Part shown: positions 1 through 8,473 of the stretch, in pieces
Layout of the letters: each line of letters opens with the position of its first letter
Numbering within the stretch: position 1 is the stretch's first letter
DNA from: Acidimicrobiales bacterium
GTDB taxonomy: Bacteria > Actinomycetota > Acidimicrobiia > Acidimicrobiales > GCA-2861595
Direction of reading: 5' to 3'
Assembly: GCA_036262515.1 (NCBI GenBank)
Contig: DATAIT010000075.1
Span: 1-57,458, forward strand
Length of the DNA stretch: 57,458 nt
Notes under the pieces: model-generated
The model's input: the letters and a program-made list of their open reading frames with translations, nothing else
Told to the model about the DNA's origin: nothing
The model's database searches: none
Program-made: the position numbers and the translations under genes

Positions 1-249
1 TGACCAAACTTCTCGCCGACGGTCGGCGGTCGAAGCATGGCACCCCGGCGGCCGAGAAACATGGGCCACCCTGGCCTATATTTGCCAAGGCGAGGGGGAC
101 AAGCCGGACGATTACGACAGAAAATGGCGCCGCTCTGGCGGCTCCGCGGTCGTAAGCCCGGGCGCCTGCCGGGCCGGGCCCCGGGCACCTCCTCGGTGCG
201 GACCCGACCGCATTGTCGACAGGCGACCCGGCGATGTCGGCCTCCAGCC

Positions 250-1096
250 ACAGACGACATGCACCCACGTCGAGGTGGCGCCAGCGTCGCCTGCGCCGTG
301 TCGTAGCGGCTGGCGGTGCTCCACCCGCACGGACAGCGCAGCCGCCGGCCCCGGCGGTGGGTCCCGATGACCGCCCCGCCACCGCTGAACTCGACGCTGT
401 CCACCCAACGCCCCGGGCAGGGCCAGCATCCGGTTAGATGCCGTACTGACGCGCACGTCCGCCGCCTCCTCCGTTCGACCAGGAACTGCGACCCTGCGGC
501 GACGAGGTCGTGGACGGCGCGCATCAACTTGAGCTGGCCGCATCACCGACAGCGCGGACTCTGGCTCGTCCATGAGGACGAATGCTCCCGCACGACCTGG
601 CGTCGGACGGCGCCAAGAAACGACTCGCCATGGGGTCGCTCGTGGTAGCCGGCGATGCCCACACCCTCGTAGGCGGAGGCGGTGTTGTAGAACGTCTCGG
701 CACGAAGGAAGAACGCTGCGCCAGGCTGGCCTTGCCACACCAGCTCGAGATGTTGTACAACTCCGACTCCGTGGGACGGGTGGCGAAAGCGAGGTTGCGG
801 CTGCCGCCCCCCGGGTTCACGCCTGCCTTGACGGCCACCGCCTCGACGAGGGTGGACTTCCCGGTCCCGTTCTCCCCGACGAAGAAGGTCACCGTCGGCC
901 CGATGTCGAGTTGGTCAAGAGACGCGACCGCCGGGATGGAGAACGGGTACGACGAGGACCGGTCGGCGGGACCGACGTAGCGGATCTCCTTGAGTCGGCC
1001 GGGTCTGAGCGTTCGCCGCTTGGTCACCGTGGCAGCATGCCCGACCGCGGCGGAAAATGTCTGCGCCGTTCGAGACCCTTGACGGCTGCTGGTCAA
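250..1096 (-). pseudogene. AAA/ABC-type ATPase pseudogene, multiply frameshifted
   Basis: This is the remnant of a small predicted ATPase of the ABC/SMC-like class (COG3910-type). The first minus-strand frame holds an N-terminal region with Walker A GENGTGKST. The FFLRAETFYN and HERPHGESFL segments lie in a second frame (543-740). A third frame carries the Walker B/signature-like VLMDEPESALS followed by RMLALPGAL, the counterpart of the usual SPILLA region. At least two frameshifts are therefore needed, and the tail near 260-370 also changes frame. The gene would be about 260-280 residues if intact. The 5' end is uncertain; a TTG at 1096 opens the first frame. It lies in a region where nearly every gene is broken. 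Confidence 0.8.
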
Positions 1097-1370
1097 AGCC
1101 GCGCCACCGCTCGGTCCGTTGAACCTTCAGTCGATGGAGAGCCGGCGAGCCCTTGACCACGACGGTTGATGAAGGTCAGCCTGCCGGGGCGCGTCATCAA
1201 CGCCAACGCGAACGGTTGATCGGTGTGCGGGAGCCATCTTGCGCTCGAACATCAGCGCCGGCGGCGGAAGAGCGCCGAGCGGCACCTCGGTCGGCCACGT
1301 CGTTCTCGGGTCGCCCACCGTCGTATAGCGCCGGCCAGCGACCCCGAAGTACCGGCCGACCCGAACCGGA

Positions 1371-1631
1371 TCAGTCCTTCGTGGTGGTGGCGGCCACGAT
1401 CGCAGTCACGGTCTTGCGGTCCAGGCCAGCGACCTCTGCAAGCTGGCGGAGCGAGGCGCCAGAACGGTGGGCGACTCGGATCATGTCATCCCGGATCCGA
1501 GCTTCCTTGGCCGCCCGCTCGGCACTCAAGCCCACCACGGCGAGGGCTGCCCCGAGCTCGCCGGTGTCACCACCTCGATGCTTCTCCATGGCCGCGTTGG
1601 CGGCCTCAACCTGTGCGTCGCTGTAGGTCAT
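1371..1631 (-). CDS. small helix-turn-helix protein
   Basis: This 86-residue protein is not recognised as a named family. The N-terminal half is helical and charged. The C-terminal third (about residues 56-80, SGASLRQLAEVAGLDRKTV) has the pattern of a helix-turn-helix, with a first helix, a tight turn at AGL and a recognition helix. It ends in a short TTTKD tail. The ATG overlaps the stop of the upstream small gene by 4 nt (ATGA), so the two are translationally coupled. It is intact among decayed genes, which suggests recent arrival or selection. It could be the DNA-binding partner of a toxin-antitoxin-like or regulatory pair; that role is inference. Confidence 0.6.
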   Translation of the reverse strand: MTYSDAQVEAANAAMEKHRGGDTGELGAALAVVGLSAERAAKEARIRDDMIRVAHRSGASLRQLAEVAGLDRKTVTAIVAATTTKD

Positions 1632-1789
1632 GGCTCCTCCCGGAGAGCGAGGGCGAGCTTGTCGCGGATGGCGATCAGCAAGGCGACGCGTGGGGAGACC
1701 TCGCCCCGTGCCTCGGCGTTGTTCATGTGCGCCAGGGTCATGCCGAGCAGCTCGGGAGCTTCGACCCGCTCGAACTCAACGCGAACCAT
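1628..1789 (-). CDS. small protein of unknown function, first gene of coupled pair
   Basis: This is a 53-residue protein if translation starts at the ATG at 1789 (MVRVEFERVEAPELLG). The same frame extends upstream to an ATG at 1801 and a GTG at 1828, but the GTG lies inside a perfect palindrome. No clear Shine-Dalgarno sequence precedes any candidate. A TATGAT hexamer on the minus strand (1797-1802) sits where a -10 box for a nearly leaderless message from 1789 would be. The product is acidic to amphipathic and predicted helical, with no recognised domain. It overlaps the next gene by 4 nt. Function is unknown. Confidence 0.5.
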   Translation of the reverse strand: MVRVEFERVEAPELLGMTLAHMNNAEARGEVSPRVALLIAIRDKLALALREEP

Positions 1790-1809
1790 CGGACCAATCA
1801 TAGCCGGTA

Positions 1810-1828
1810 GTGGTCCCAACGGGACCAC
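1810..1828. promoter_or_regulatory. perfect 8-bp palindrome upstream of the small two-gene unit
   Basis: GTGGTCCC and GGGACCAC are perfect inverted repeats separated by AAC. They lie 21 to 39 nt upstream of the ATG at 1789. A TATGAT hexamer lies between the palindrome and the gene, so a dimeric repressor bound here would cover the -35 region. The second gene of the unit has a helix-turn-helix, so autoregulation is the simplest reading. The geometry is seen in the sequence; binding is inferred. Confidence 0.5.
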
Positions 1829-2095
1829 GGATCAGCGTTCTTCGTGAGCCCGAGCAGCGCTCCCGGGGGGTAGCTGGGTTCGCCCACCAACTGCCGGCTG
1901 GGGCGGCGGCGAGGCGAGCGCGAAGGAAGATTCGGAGTGTTCCGCCAGCGTCGTCCCGGCCACCGGCGATCGTCACCGACCTGACGGCCGGCTGGCGGCC
2001 CTGGGATCATGGGTTTGTGCGTCACCTCGAGTCCCCGGACGCGCTGCGCGGCCGTGGTCGCAGGCGGGCGTCGGCCGCCAGCGGGAGCGGATGAA

Positions 2096-2353
2096 GTGCC
2101 GGCGCTTCGCGTCGTCTCCGACATCGCCGCTCCGGTCGAGGTGTGCTTCGACCTCTCGCGCAGCATCGAGCTCCACGTCGAGTCGATGGCGGCGTCGGCC
2201 GAGCGAGCCGTCGCGGGGGTCACCTCCGGGCTGATCGGCGCCGGCGAGGAGGTCACCTGGGCGGCCCGGCACTTCGGAATCCGCTGGCGGGTCACGTCGC
2301 GGATCACAGGCTTCAGGAACGCGACCATCAGGAGGACTGCGGAAGGCGCCTGA
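2096..2353 (+). pseudogene. SRPBCC-family protein, C-terminally truncated
   Basis: The roughly 85-residue product from the GTG at 2096 matches the N-terminal half of SRPBCC (START/Bet v1-like, cyclase/dehydrase) proteins. It has a strand entering APVEVCFDLSRSIELH, a long helix with SGLIGAGEEVTWAARHFG, and RVTSRITGF. The family normally runs to about 140-160 residues with a second half carrying the remaining sheet and the long C-terminal helix. Here the reading ends soon after RITGF, so the ligand cavity cannot form. It is most likely a broken gene. Confidence 0.6.
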
Positions 2354-2366
2354 GCGCCCTGCCGTC

Positions 2367-2924
2367 GTGGTTGGGAACCAACCGACCGGCCAGCCAGGTC
2401 GGGTGCTGGCACCTGCCGCGGCCGTCCTGTTCGTGCTCACCGTCATCCACGACCTGGACCACCTGCGCCAAGGCCGATCGCTCCACGCCGAGCTCTACGG
2501 GGTCGCGGTGGTGGCGTTGGGGTCGACAGCGTCGGTCTACGCCCTCGCCCGCCGTCACCATCGCCTCGCGCCCTGGGCGGCGGTCGTCGTGGGCGCCGCG
2601 ACCTTCGTTGGCGTCGCCGGCGTGCACGTCGCCCGGCACCGCTCGTTCTTCAGCGATCCCTACCCGGCCGCTCACGCCGACCTGGTCTCCTGGGCCATCA
2701 TCGTGGCGATGATTGTCACGGGCGGGTCATGGCACTCATCGGCTGGCGGTGCTCGGCCGGCACCGATCCACTTCGTACACGGCCAGCCCAACCGGATAAT
2801 GGGAGCGCGTCCTAGCAATCGGCCTCGAGACGGCGCGCCGCCCGCCAGGGACGAAAGATCGGCATGTCTGGAGCGGCGGCTGTCGCCGTGCGGCGGGGTG
2901 CCGAGCTGCTGTTCCAGATCGTGA
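2367..2924 (+). CDS. small polytopic membrane protein, tail probably not native
   Basis: The first 130 or so residues contain about four hydrophobic segments (LAPAAAVLFVLTVI, GVAVVALGSTASVYAL, AAVVVGAATFVGVAG, WAIIVAMIVTG) and an early HDLDHLRQGR motif. That is typical of an uncharacterised small membrane protein. After about position 2730 the reading becomes arginine/proline/serine-rich without membrane segments and runs into the IS21 remnant. The native end is therefore probably lost or frameshifted. No function is assigned. Confidence 0.45.
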   Translation: MVGNQPTGQPGRVLAPAAAVLFVLTVIHDLDHLRQGRSLHAELYGVAVVALGSTASVYALARRHHRLAPWAAVVVGAATFVGVAGVHVARHRSFFSDPYPAAHADLVSWAIIVAMIVTGGSWHSSAGGARPAPIHFVHGQPNRIMGARPSNRPRDGAPPARDERSACLERRLSPCGGVPSCCSRS

Positions 2925-3346
2925 CCGAGAGAGAGGAGAAGGCGTCGATCGCGGCGGGGAGCAACCTGCCGTTCAGCGAGTGGGGGTCAATCATCGCCGA
3001 CCCTCGGTTGGTGGCCGCCATCGTCGACCGTCTCACCTTCAACGCCCACATCATCGAGACAGGAACGGAGAGTTACCGCCCGCGCACTACCCGCTCGGCG
3101 AAGACGAAGGCGAGGAAGGCTGGCTGAGCGGGCACACGGTCAAGGGTGCGCCCGATCACTGGGCGACGGTGACGCCAATTTCCGCGCCATGCCCACGTGA
3201 GCGCCGGATCCTCCGCACCTGTCACCCTCAGGCGGTTGCCATCGTGCCTCTACGGCCCTTACAGCGCCCCACTTTCGACTCGATCCGCCAAGGACACGGG
3301 GTGGGGCCAAATCAGATGAGCACGGTGGGGCCAATCCGGGTTGACA
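2890..3346 (+). mobile_element. right-end remnant of an IS21-family element (IstB C-terminus plus terminal repeats)
   Basis: The plus-strand reading to the stop at 3127 matches the C-terminal part of IstB-like AAA+ transposition helpers. It contains LLFQIVTEREEKASIA, NLPFSEWG, DPRLVAAIVDRL and TESYR. The N-terminal Walker motifs and the IstA transposase are absent, so the element is 5' truncated. About 170 nt downstream lie two copies of GGTGGGGCCAA (3300-3310 and 3324-3334), the kind of repeated terminal motif seen at IS21-family ends, followed by TTGACA ending at 3346. The Calx-beta homology on the opposite strand begins directly after this point. Confidence 0.65.
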
Positions 3347-3820
3347 TTCCCATCGCCCGCCACCGGAACCTTGACCTTCTGGCTGGTGATGCCGGGGGCG
3401 AAGCTGACCGTGCCCGTCTTGGCCGTGTAGTCGCCGGAGGTGGCGGTGGCGTTGGCGGTGGCGTAGTTCACGGTGACGGTGGACGTCGAGGGGGACGACA
3501 GGCTGACGGTGAACATGGCCGGGCGGGTGCCGGCGTCGCCCTCGTGCACCGCCACCGAACCCACCGAGATGGCCGGGCCCACGATGGGCCGACACCGTGA
3601 CGGCCACGGTGGCCGTGTCGGTGCCCCCGTGGCCGTCGGTGGCCGTGTAGGTGAACGAGTCGGGCCCGAGTAGCCGGTGGTCGGGGGTGTAGGTGAACGA
3701 GCCGTTCGTATTGAGCGTGACGGTGCCGTGGGCCGGGGCGGCGGCCGGGGCGGCGGACGAGCTGTCGGGCGTCGGTGTCGTTGCCCACCACACCGGGGGC
3801 GGCCACCACCAAAGGTGCAG
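3347..3820 (-). pseudogene. Calx-beta / cadherin-like surface protein fragment
   Basis: On the minus strand a cadherin-like repeat comes first (VVAAPGVVGNDTD, then GSFTYTPD and DSFTYTATDGHGGTD). A Calx-beta domain follows (SVGSVAVHEGD, FTVSLSSPSTSTVTVNYATA, FAPGITSQKVKVPVAGD). The two parts lie in different frames, with shifts near 3600 and near 3780. The domain order is the same as in the intact gene at 4296-6530. The 3' part stops at the end of the IS21 remnant, so an insertion appears to have cut the gene. Confidence 0.7.
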
Positions 3821-3925
3821 GTCAGAGCGTTGCGAGGCGAGAACGATTCTCACCCCGCACTCGCTCCCTCGGCGGGTCCTCGATCGTCGGGCTGGACACC
3901 TCGGCGGGTGCCGTTCGAGTTCCAT

Positions 3926-4295
3926 CCGCCGCGACCGTCACGGCCGGCGGCGATACCGAAATATCGGATTTGAGGAGAGCCCGCTAGTAGCGGAGAACAC
4001 CTACCGATTTGACGCATGCGGGAACACTGAACCCTCACGGAGGCGGCCGGCATGGCCACGACCGGTGGCACCGCCGTGCGAGACGCTCGCCCGAAAGGGG
4101 TGGCGAGACGGTGGGGCGCACCGTCCTAGCGGAATTGTCCAGCTCGGCCGCGCCATTTCGGCGGATATAGGCCATGGTGGCCCATGTTTCCGCGTCACCG
4201 GCCTGTCAGGCTCATCTCGACGTCGGCTGGAACACAATTCCAGGGACTTCGCGCTGATTCTCGGTTTCGACGAATGAAATGAGGGAGGAGTCTGC
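3926..4295. other. intergenic stretch upstream of the exported Calx-beta gene
   Basis: I see no supportable gene here. The stretch is less GC-rich than its surroundings. It ends in a strong Shine-Dalgarno sequence (GGGAGGAG at 4283-4290) 5 nt before the GTG at 4296. It probably holds the promoter of that gene, but no convincing -35/-10 pair stands out. Confidence 0.4.
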
Positions 4296-6530
4296 GTGTT
4301 CCGTACCAAGGGAAGAACTCGGCGACGAAAGCTGGTCACCACCGTGGTGGGCTCGGCGATGGTGGCAGGCACGATGCTCGGAGTCGCCGAGAGCCCGGCC
4401 GCGGCCGCGGTCTCGGCGGTCAAGGGCAGCGCCTGCGCCTACACCACCAACGTGGGCCTCTTCGGCGGCCCCCAGTACAAGCTGGGCTGCGCCCCGCAGT
4501 TCGGGTCTGGCTTCGTCCCGGCCAACGAGTCGACGCTGGCCCCCTCCGTGGCCTTGCCCGCCGACGGTTCAGGCTCGGCCACCGCCATCACCGCCAGCGA
4601 CCCCGACGGGGCGAAGGCGAGGTACGGCCCCGCCGTCATCCACGGCGGTATCTGGCCGCCCGAGGTGTCTTCCCCCACGCCCTCAGGCCCGCAGTACGTC
4701 AGCACCCAGGGGACACCTGAGAGCGGCACGGTGACCAGCTCCGCCGACATCACGCTCAACGCCCTGCCGTATCCGCTGGTGCCCTGTGCCACGGGTCCGT
4801 GTGGGGATCCCGGCGGCTTCGGGCCAGCGCCCGTGTGGGGCGACTCGCTGCACGCAGAGTGCACGGCGACGGAGTCATCGGTCACCGGCTCGACCACGTT
4901 CTCCAACGCCTTCGTGGCCAAGGGTTCGATCGTGGGCGGCGAGGACGACGGAGCGCCCGATCCGAACTCAACAGAGGCGATTCCCGACCACCCGCCGGTG
5001 AACTACACCCGCTCGGGGGTGATCAGCAACGTCGGCGACGTGTTCACCGTGGTGTTCAACCAGCAGATCGTAAACCCGGATGGCTCGCTCACCGTCAACG
5101 CCGTGCACATGTATTTGTTCGGGCCGGTGGCCGTCGGCGAGGTCATCCGGGGCCAGGCCACCTGTGGCACCACCCCGTCCGCCGCGACGCCGACCGACAC
5201 CGTGTCGCCGACCTGCGGCCTCGCCGTGATCGCCCACATGGGACCCTCCGACCCTCGTCCGCTGGAGCCCTACACCGAGCTGATCGGCACGTTCGACGCC
5301 GGCGGCATCCAGTCGGTCGACGTCCACGTCGAGCACGGCACGGTTTCCGTGGGACAACCCAGCTCCCCGCAGGCCTACCTGCACTTCACCCCCGGCCAGA
5401 CGACCCCGCTCTCCATCACCGCCGTACGCGACCCCGAGTCCGAGTCGGCCGGGTTGCCGATGATCTGGTCGTTCGACGTCACCGATGTGGCCGGCAACAC
5501 CTCGCACTGCAGCGGGTCCATCCCCCCGCGGCCGCCCGGCTCTCCGCTGGCCTACAACGACTACTACTCCACGGTCTTCGAGACCCCGTTGACCGTGGCC
5601 GCTCCCGGCGTGCTGGCCAACGACACCGACCCGGAGAACGACACCCTGAGTGCCACATTGATCACGCAGCCGGACGTGTGCGGGCCATGTAGCGGAACGT
5701 TGGCCTTCAGCGCCGACGGATCGCTCACCTACACGCCCGACGCCGGCTTCTCCGGCGAGGACAGCTTCCGCTACTCGATCAGCGACGGCAACGGGGGCAC
5801 CGATGAGGGCCGAGTCTCCATCCACGTCACGATAAAGCCGCCGAACGTGTTCGTCGGAAACGTGTCGGTGACGGAGGGCAACGCTGGCCAACGCCTGGCG
5901 TACTTCACCGTCGGCCTGTCCACCTACTTCGAGTCGGACGTGACGGTGAACTACACCACCGCCGACGGCACCGCCACCACCGGGACCGACTACACGGCAA
6001 CGTCGGGCTCGGTGACCATCTTCGCCGGTGAGAACTCCGCGACGGTCCAGGTGCCGGTGCTCGGCGACACGGCCGACGAGGGCAATGAGACCTTCACGCT
6101 GGAGCTCTCGTCCCCCACCTTTGGGGTGATCACCCACGGCACCGGCACGGCCACCATCGTCGACGACGACCCCGCCACCGCGGCCGGCCGCCGGCTGGCC
6201 ATCGGAGACGTCACGGTGTACGAGAGCGACACCGGGGTCCAGTTCGCGACGTTCACGGTGAGCCTGGACAAGGCCTCGAACTCGACGGTGAAGGTCAACT
6301 ACTCCGGCTCCGCCGTCACCACCACCAAGTGGGAGGATCACTTCCCCCTCTCCCCCGGGACGCTCACCTTCGCCCCCGGCACCACGTCCAAGAAGATCAA
6401 GATCTGGGTCCTGAGCGACACGAACCCGGAGCCCACCGAAACCTTCAAGATCAAGTTGTCGAGCCCGTACGGGGCCAGCATCCTCGACGGGGTCGGTATC
6501 GGCACCGTCCTCGACGAGGACGGGGTGTGA
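4296..6530 (+). CDS. exported choice-of-anchor-P / cadherin-like / Calx-beta protein
   Basis: This is a 744-residue exported surface protein. It starts with GTG behind GGGAGGAG. Residues 1-38 form a signal peptide (RTRRRKLV, a hydrophobic core, then AAAAVSAV). The N-terminal part to about 310 resembles choice-of-anchor-P proteins ([31 protein letters not shown]). A cadherin-like repeat follows at about 425-512 ([32 protein letters not shown]), then two Calx-beta domains at about 515-625 and 632-744. No C-terminal membrane segment or sorting motif is seen, so it may be secreted or held non-covalently. It is intact although its surroundings are decayed. It resembles the interrupted fragment at 3347-3820. 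Confidence 0.8.
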   Translation: MFRTKGRTRRRKLVTTVVGSAMVAGTMLGVAESPAAAAVSAVKGSACAYTTNVGLFGGPQYKLGCAPQFGSGFVPANESTLAPSVALPADGSGSATAITASDPDGAKARYGPAVIHGGIWPPEVSSPTPSGPQYVSTQGTPESGTVTSSADITLNALPYPLVPCATGPCGDPGGFGPAPVWGDSLHAECTATESSVTGSTTFSNAFVAKGSIVGGEDDGAPDPNSTEAIPDHPPVNYTRSGVISNVGDVFTVVFNQQIVNPDGSLTVNAVHMYLFGPVAVGEVIRGQATCGTTPSAATPTDTVSPTCGLAVIAHMGPSDPRPLEPYTELIGTFDAGGIQSVDVHVEHGTVSVGQPSSPQAYLHFTPGQTTPLSITAVRDPESESAGLPMIWSFDVTDVAGNTSHCSGSIPPRPPGSPLAYNDYYSTVFETPLTVAAPGVLANDTDPENDTLSATLITQPDVCGPCSGTLAFSADGSLTYTPDAGFSGEDSFRYSISDGNGGTDEGRVSIHVTIKPPNVFVGNVSVTEGNAGQRLAYFTVGLSTYFESDVTVNYTTADGTATTGTDYTATSGSVTIFAGENSATVQVPVLGDTADEGNETFTLELSSPTFGVITHGTGTATIVDDDPATAAGRRLAIGDVTVYESDTGVQFATFTVSLDKASNSTVKVNYSGSAVTTTKWEDHFPLSPGTLTFAPGTTSKKIKIWVLSDTNPEPTETFKIKLSSPYGASILDGVGIGTVLDEDGV

Positions 6531-6593
6531 ACCGGCGACCTCTGTCGTGACGGGAGCATCCCACCCGCACCTGAGGTGACGGTGCGGCTGTGT

Positions 6594-6625
6594 GCCGAGG
6601 CCGGGGGCTCGCCCCCGGCCTCGGC
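6594..6625. terminator. perfect 15-bp hairpin after the Calx-beta gene
   Basis: GCCGAGGCCGGGGGC and its exact complement are separated by TC, 64 nt after the stop at 6530. No U tract follows, which is common for terminators in GC-rich actinobacteria. The arms are unusually long and perfect, so it could also be a leftover element end. Confidence 0.6.
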
Positions 6626-6734
6626 CGCGCGTACGCCCTGGCGAAGGGCACCGCCACGATTCCGCGGAATCGTCCCGACATGAGCCCGATCACGATCCCG
6701 CCGATGCAGCTTCGTGCCGCCTCACCGCAGCAGG

Positions 6735-6798
6735 TGTTTGCGATGACGACCCGCTGGATCTTGTTGGTGCCTTCGTAGATCTGGTTGTTCTCGTGGAG
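6735..6798 (-). pseudogene. acyl-CoA dehydrogenase C-terminal scrap
   Basis: About 20 residues read ENNQIYEGTNKIQRVVIAN, the signature near the C-terminus of acyl-CoA dehydrogenases (usual form QIYEGTNQIQRxVIAR). Nothing on either side belongs to that family. The piece abuts an IS30 transposase scrap in another frame. Confidence 0.65.
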
Positions 6799-6871
6799 CC
6801 GCGCTGCCAGAAAGCGTGCGGGTCGCAGAAGTAGATCGGGATCCCGGTGCCCGCCGTGAAGCGTGCGGCCG
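6798..6871 (-). pseudogene. IS30-family transposase scrap
   Basis: The reading ARFTAGTGIPIYFCDPHAFW followed by QRGS matches the stretch of IS30-family DDE transposases ahead of the catalytic glutamate (usual form YFCDPHxPWQRGTNENTNGL). The glutamate segment itself is lost, because the reading switches into acyl-CoA dehydrogenase sequence. Only about 24 residues remain. Confidence 0.65.
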
Positions 6872-7435
6872 TCACAAGCTGAGCCCGTGGTCGAGCTCAA
6901 TACTGTGCTCTAGGTGCGGGCTGTGGAGGCGGTCGAGCATCTCCAGGGTGTGCACGGCCACGCTCCACTCCCGGTACTGCACTCCGTCGATAGGTGAGTC
7001 CCGCAGCTCGTCGGGTTCGACGCCCCACTGCTCCCGATACGCCTCGACGCGCCGGGCCCTGTGGCTCCACCGGTCCGTTCCTCGGCATCGTTGGGAAGGG
7101 GGCCCAGCAGCTCGATCAGGTGGGCGGGCTGGGTGAGGGTGGCGTTGATTCCCAGCGCCACCCGCCGGGCTGCCACCGCGATGGCGAGGTCGTCGCCGTA
7201 GGCCAGGGTGTCGGCGTGGCGGTCGAACCACTCGGCCCGGCGTTCGGCCTGCGCACCCAGCTCGGCCTGGCGAACCTCGATGCCTGGCGGCCCCTGGTCA
7301 TGCCCACGTAGAGGGCCTCGGCGCAGGTGGCGTCGTCGACCACCACCACCGCCCGGTCCACGGTGACGCCCTGTGCCTTGTGGAGCGTGACCGCGCGGGC
7401 CAGCGTGACGTGCTCGCCCACGTAGCCCGGGACTG
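6872..7435 (-). pseudogene. MobF/TraA-type conjugative relaxase-helicase, C-terminal remnant
   Basis: The opening frame reads GEHVTLARAVTLHKAQGVTV and AEALYVGMTRGRQ. These are the RecD-like helicase motifs near the C-terminus of TrwC/TraA-type relaxase-helicases. A shift near 7290 moves the reading to a frame with LAIAVAARRVALGINA and LIELLGPLPNDAEE. Another shift gives YREQWGVEPDELRD and ends in HSIELDHGLSL at 6872. The whole N-terminal relaxase and most of the helicase are absent. Its presence points to a former conjugative element. Confidence 0.65.
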
Positions 7436-7640
7436 GTGGGGCTGGACCCAGGAGGAGGCGGCCGCCGCCTTGGAGCCCCTATTGGGCAAGCGGTGGTCCA
7501 ACGCCAGCGTGGCCCAGGCCGAGCGCTCTGTGGCGGGGCGGTTCATCCGCACTTCGACGCCGATGAGATCGTGGCCTTCGCCCGTGGCTTCGACCTGCCG
7601 CTCGGGTGGTTCTTCCTGCCGCCGCCGCCGTGGTCAGAGG
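7436..7640 (+). pseudogene. XRE-type regulator remnant (plus strand)
   Basis: The reading GWTQEEAAAALEPLLGKRWS then NASVAQAERSVAGRFIR is a Cro/C1-type helix-turn-helix segment. It continues in the next frame as HFDADEIVAFARGFDLPLGW. A frameshift lies near 7550. The N-terminus is replaced by the opposed relaxase remnant and the C-terminus by another regulator remnant. Confidence 0.55.
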
Positions 7641-7836
7641 AGCGACGTGCCCATCCTGGCGGCCACCACGGTTCGGGGCAGGCCCTTGCCTCTCGCACGG
7701 CGGCAAGCTCTCGCAGGAGCCGCCGTCGTGCCACTGCATCGTCGACGAGGTCGGGGAAATCCAGTTCCGTCTTGGCCCGGTCCGCGATGAACCTCTCCAG
7801 GTCGTCTCGCGGCCGTGCAGCGGGCGGCAAGTCCAC
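7641..7836 (-). pseudogene. XRE-type regulator / HigA-like antitoxin remnant
   Basis: The N-terminal part (RFIADRAKTELDFPDLVDDA, then RRRLLRELAAVREAR) matches the opening of small XRE-domain proteins of the HigA-antitoxin type. A shift near 7680 moves the helix-turn-helix (GLPRTVVAARMGTS) into another frame, and it then stops abruptly. The DNA-binding domain is incomplete. Confidence 0.5.
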
Positions 7837-7847
7837 GCGCAGCGCTC

Positions 7848-8096
7848 TCAGGAGACCCCTGCGCTGAGACGACCAGCGTTGGCGCTCACCGGGCCGGGGA
7901 GCTGACGGACGTGGACGACACCGTCGTCACCGACATCGACGACCTCGACAACGGCGATGGCGTCGTCATGGCCCGCCACGACGAAGGCACCCGGCTTGAT
8001 GCGGGAGGGGTTGGTGGCCTGGTCGAGCAGCGTCCACGGCAGGCCGCTGTCGTCTTGTGTGTTCCAGTCGACGTAGATGTCGATCGCATAGGTCAT
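7848..8096 (-). CDS. small conserved-looking protein of unknown function
   Basis: This 82-residue protein starts at an ATG at 8096 and has no recognised domain. The opening MTYAIDIYVDWNTQDDSGLPWTLLD, in two parts (MTYAIDIYVDWNTQD and SGLPWTLL), and a central strand-rich section (AFVVAGHDDAIAVVEVVDVG) suggest a small beta-rich fold. The start overlaps the stop of the upstream small gene by 4 nt, so they are coupled. It is one of few intact readings between the integrase and the regulator remnants, and probably element cargo. Confidence 0.5.
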   Translation of the reverse strand: MTYAIDIYVDWNTQDDSGLPWTLLDQATNPSRIKPGAFVVAGHDDAIAVVEVVDVGDDGVVHVRQLPGPVSANAGRLSAGVS

Positions 8097-8263
8097 CGCT
8101 CGGCCTCGGGCGACACGTACTGAGGGTTGTCGCGAACAACATTGTCGCATGCGACCAACCGGGCGACGTCGGCATCGAGGTCGGGTAGCACCACAGTGAA
8201 GTGTGGTCGACGAAACGTGGGCCGAACCTCGAGCCCGGCAGTCCGCAGCGTTCCCATGCGCAT
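8093..8263 (-). CDS. small protein of unknown function, coupled to the next gene
   Basis: This 56-residue protein starts at an ATG at 8263. It contains LRTAGLEVRPTFRRPHFTV and PDLDADVARLVACDNVV. The pattern resembles small uncharacterised proteins carried on actinobacterial plasmids and integrative elements, but I cannot name a family. It shares an ATGA overlap with the 82-residue gene downstream. Its position directly after the decayed integrase agrees with element cargo. Confidence 0.45.
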   Translation of the reverse strand: MRMGTLRTAGLEVRPTFRRPHFTVVLPDLDADVARLVACDNVVRDNPQYVSPEAER

Positions 8264-8473
8264 CAGCGTGAGAAGCGGCTCGCGCTGCAGCGGAGGTTGT
8301 CCCGGCGATGACGTCGAGCTCGGCCTCATCCGCGACGGCAAGGACTGAGATCCCGTACTAACCGAACCGGCGGAAGATTGGCGTCTCGCGTAACCTCGCC
8401 GGGCCGAGGAGCCCGCCGCGGACGACCACCAGGGTGTCGTCGGCAACGTCCTCACGACGTGGTCGGAGGCCGC

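Noticed and set aside
37..306. Open plus-strand frame at the left edge
   Set aside because: The composition is arginine/proline-rich with no recognisable segment, and it overlaps the tail of the ATPase remnant; most likely a chance frame in GC-rich DNA.
1127..1318. Minus-strand 63-codon frame upstream of the ATPase remnant
   Set aside because: No domain, no ribosome-binding site and proline/arginine-rich composition; not supportable as a gene.
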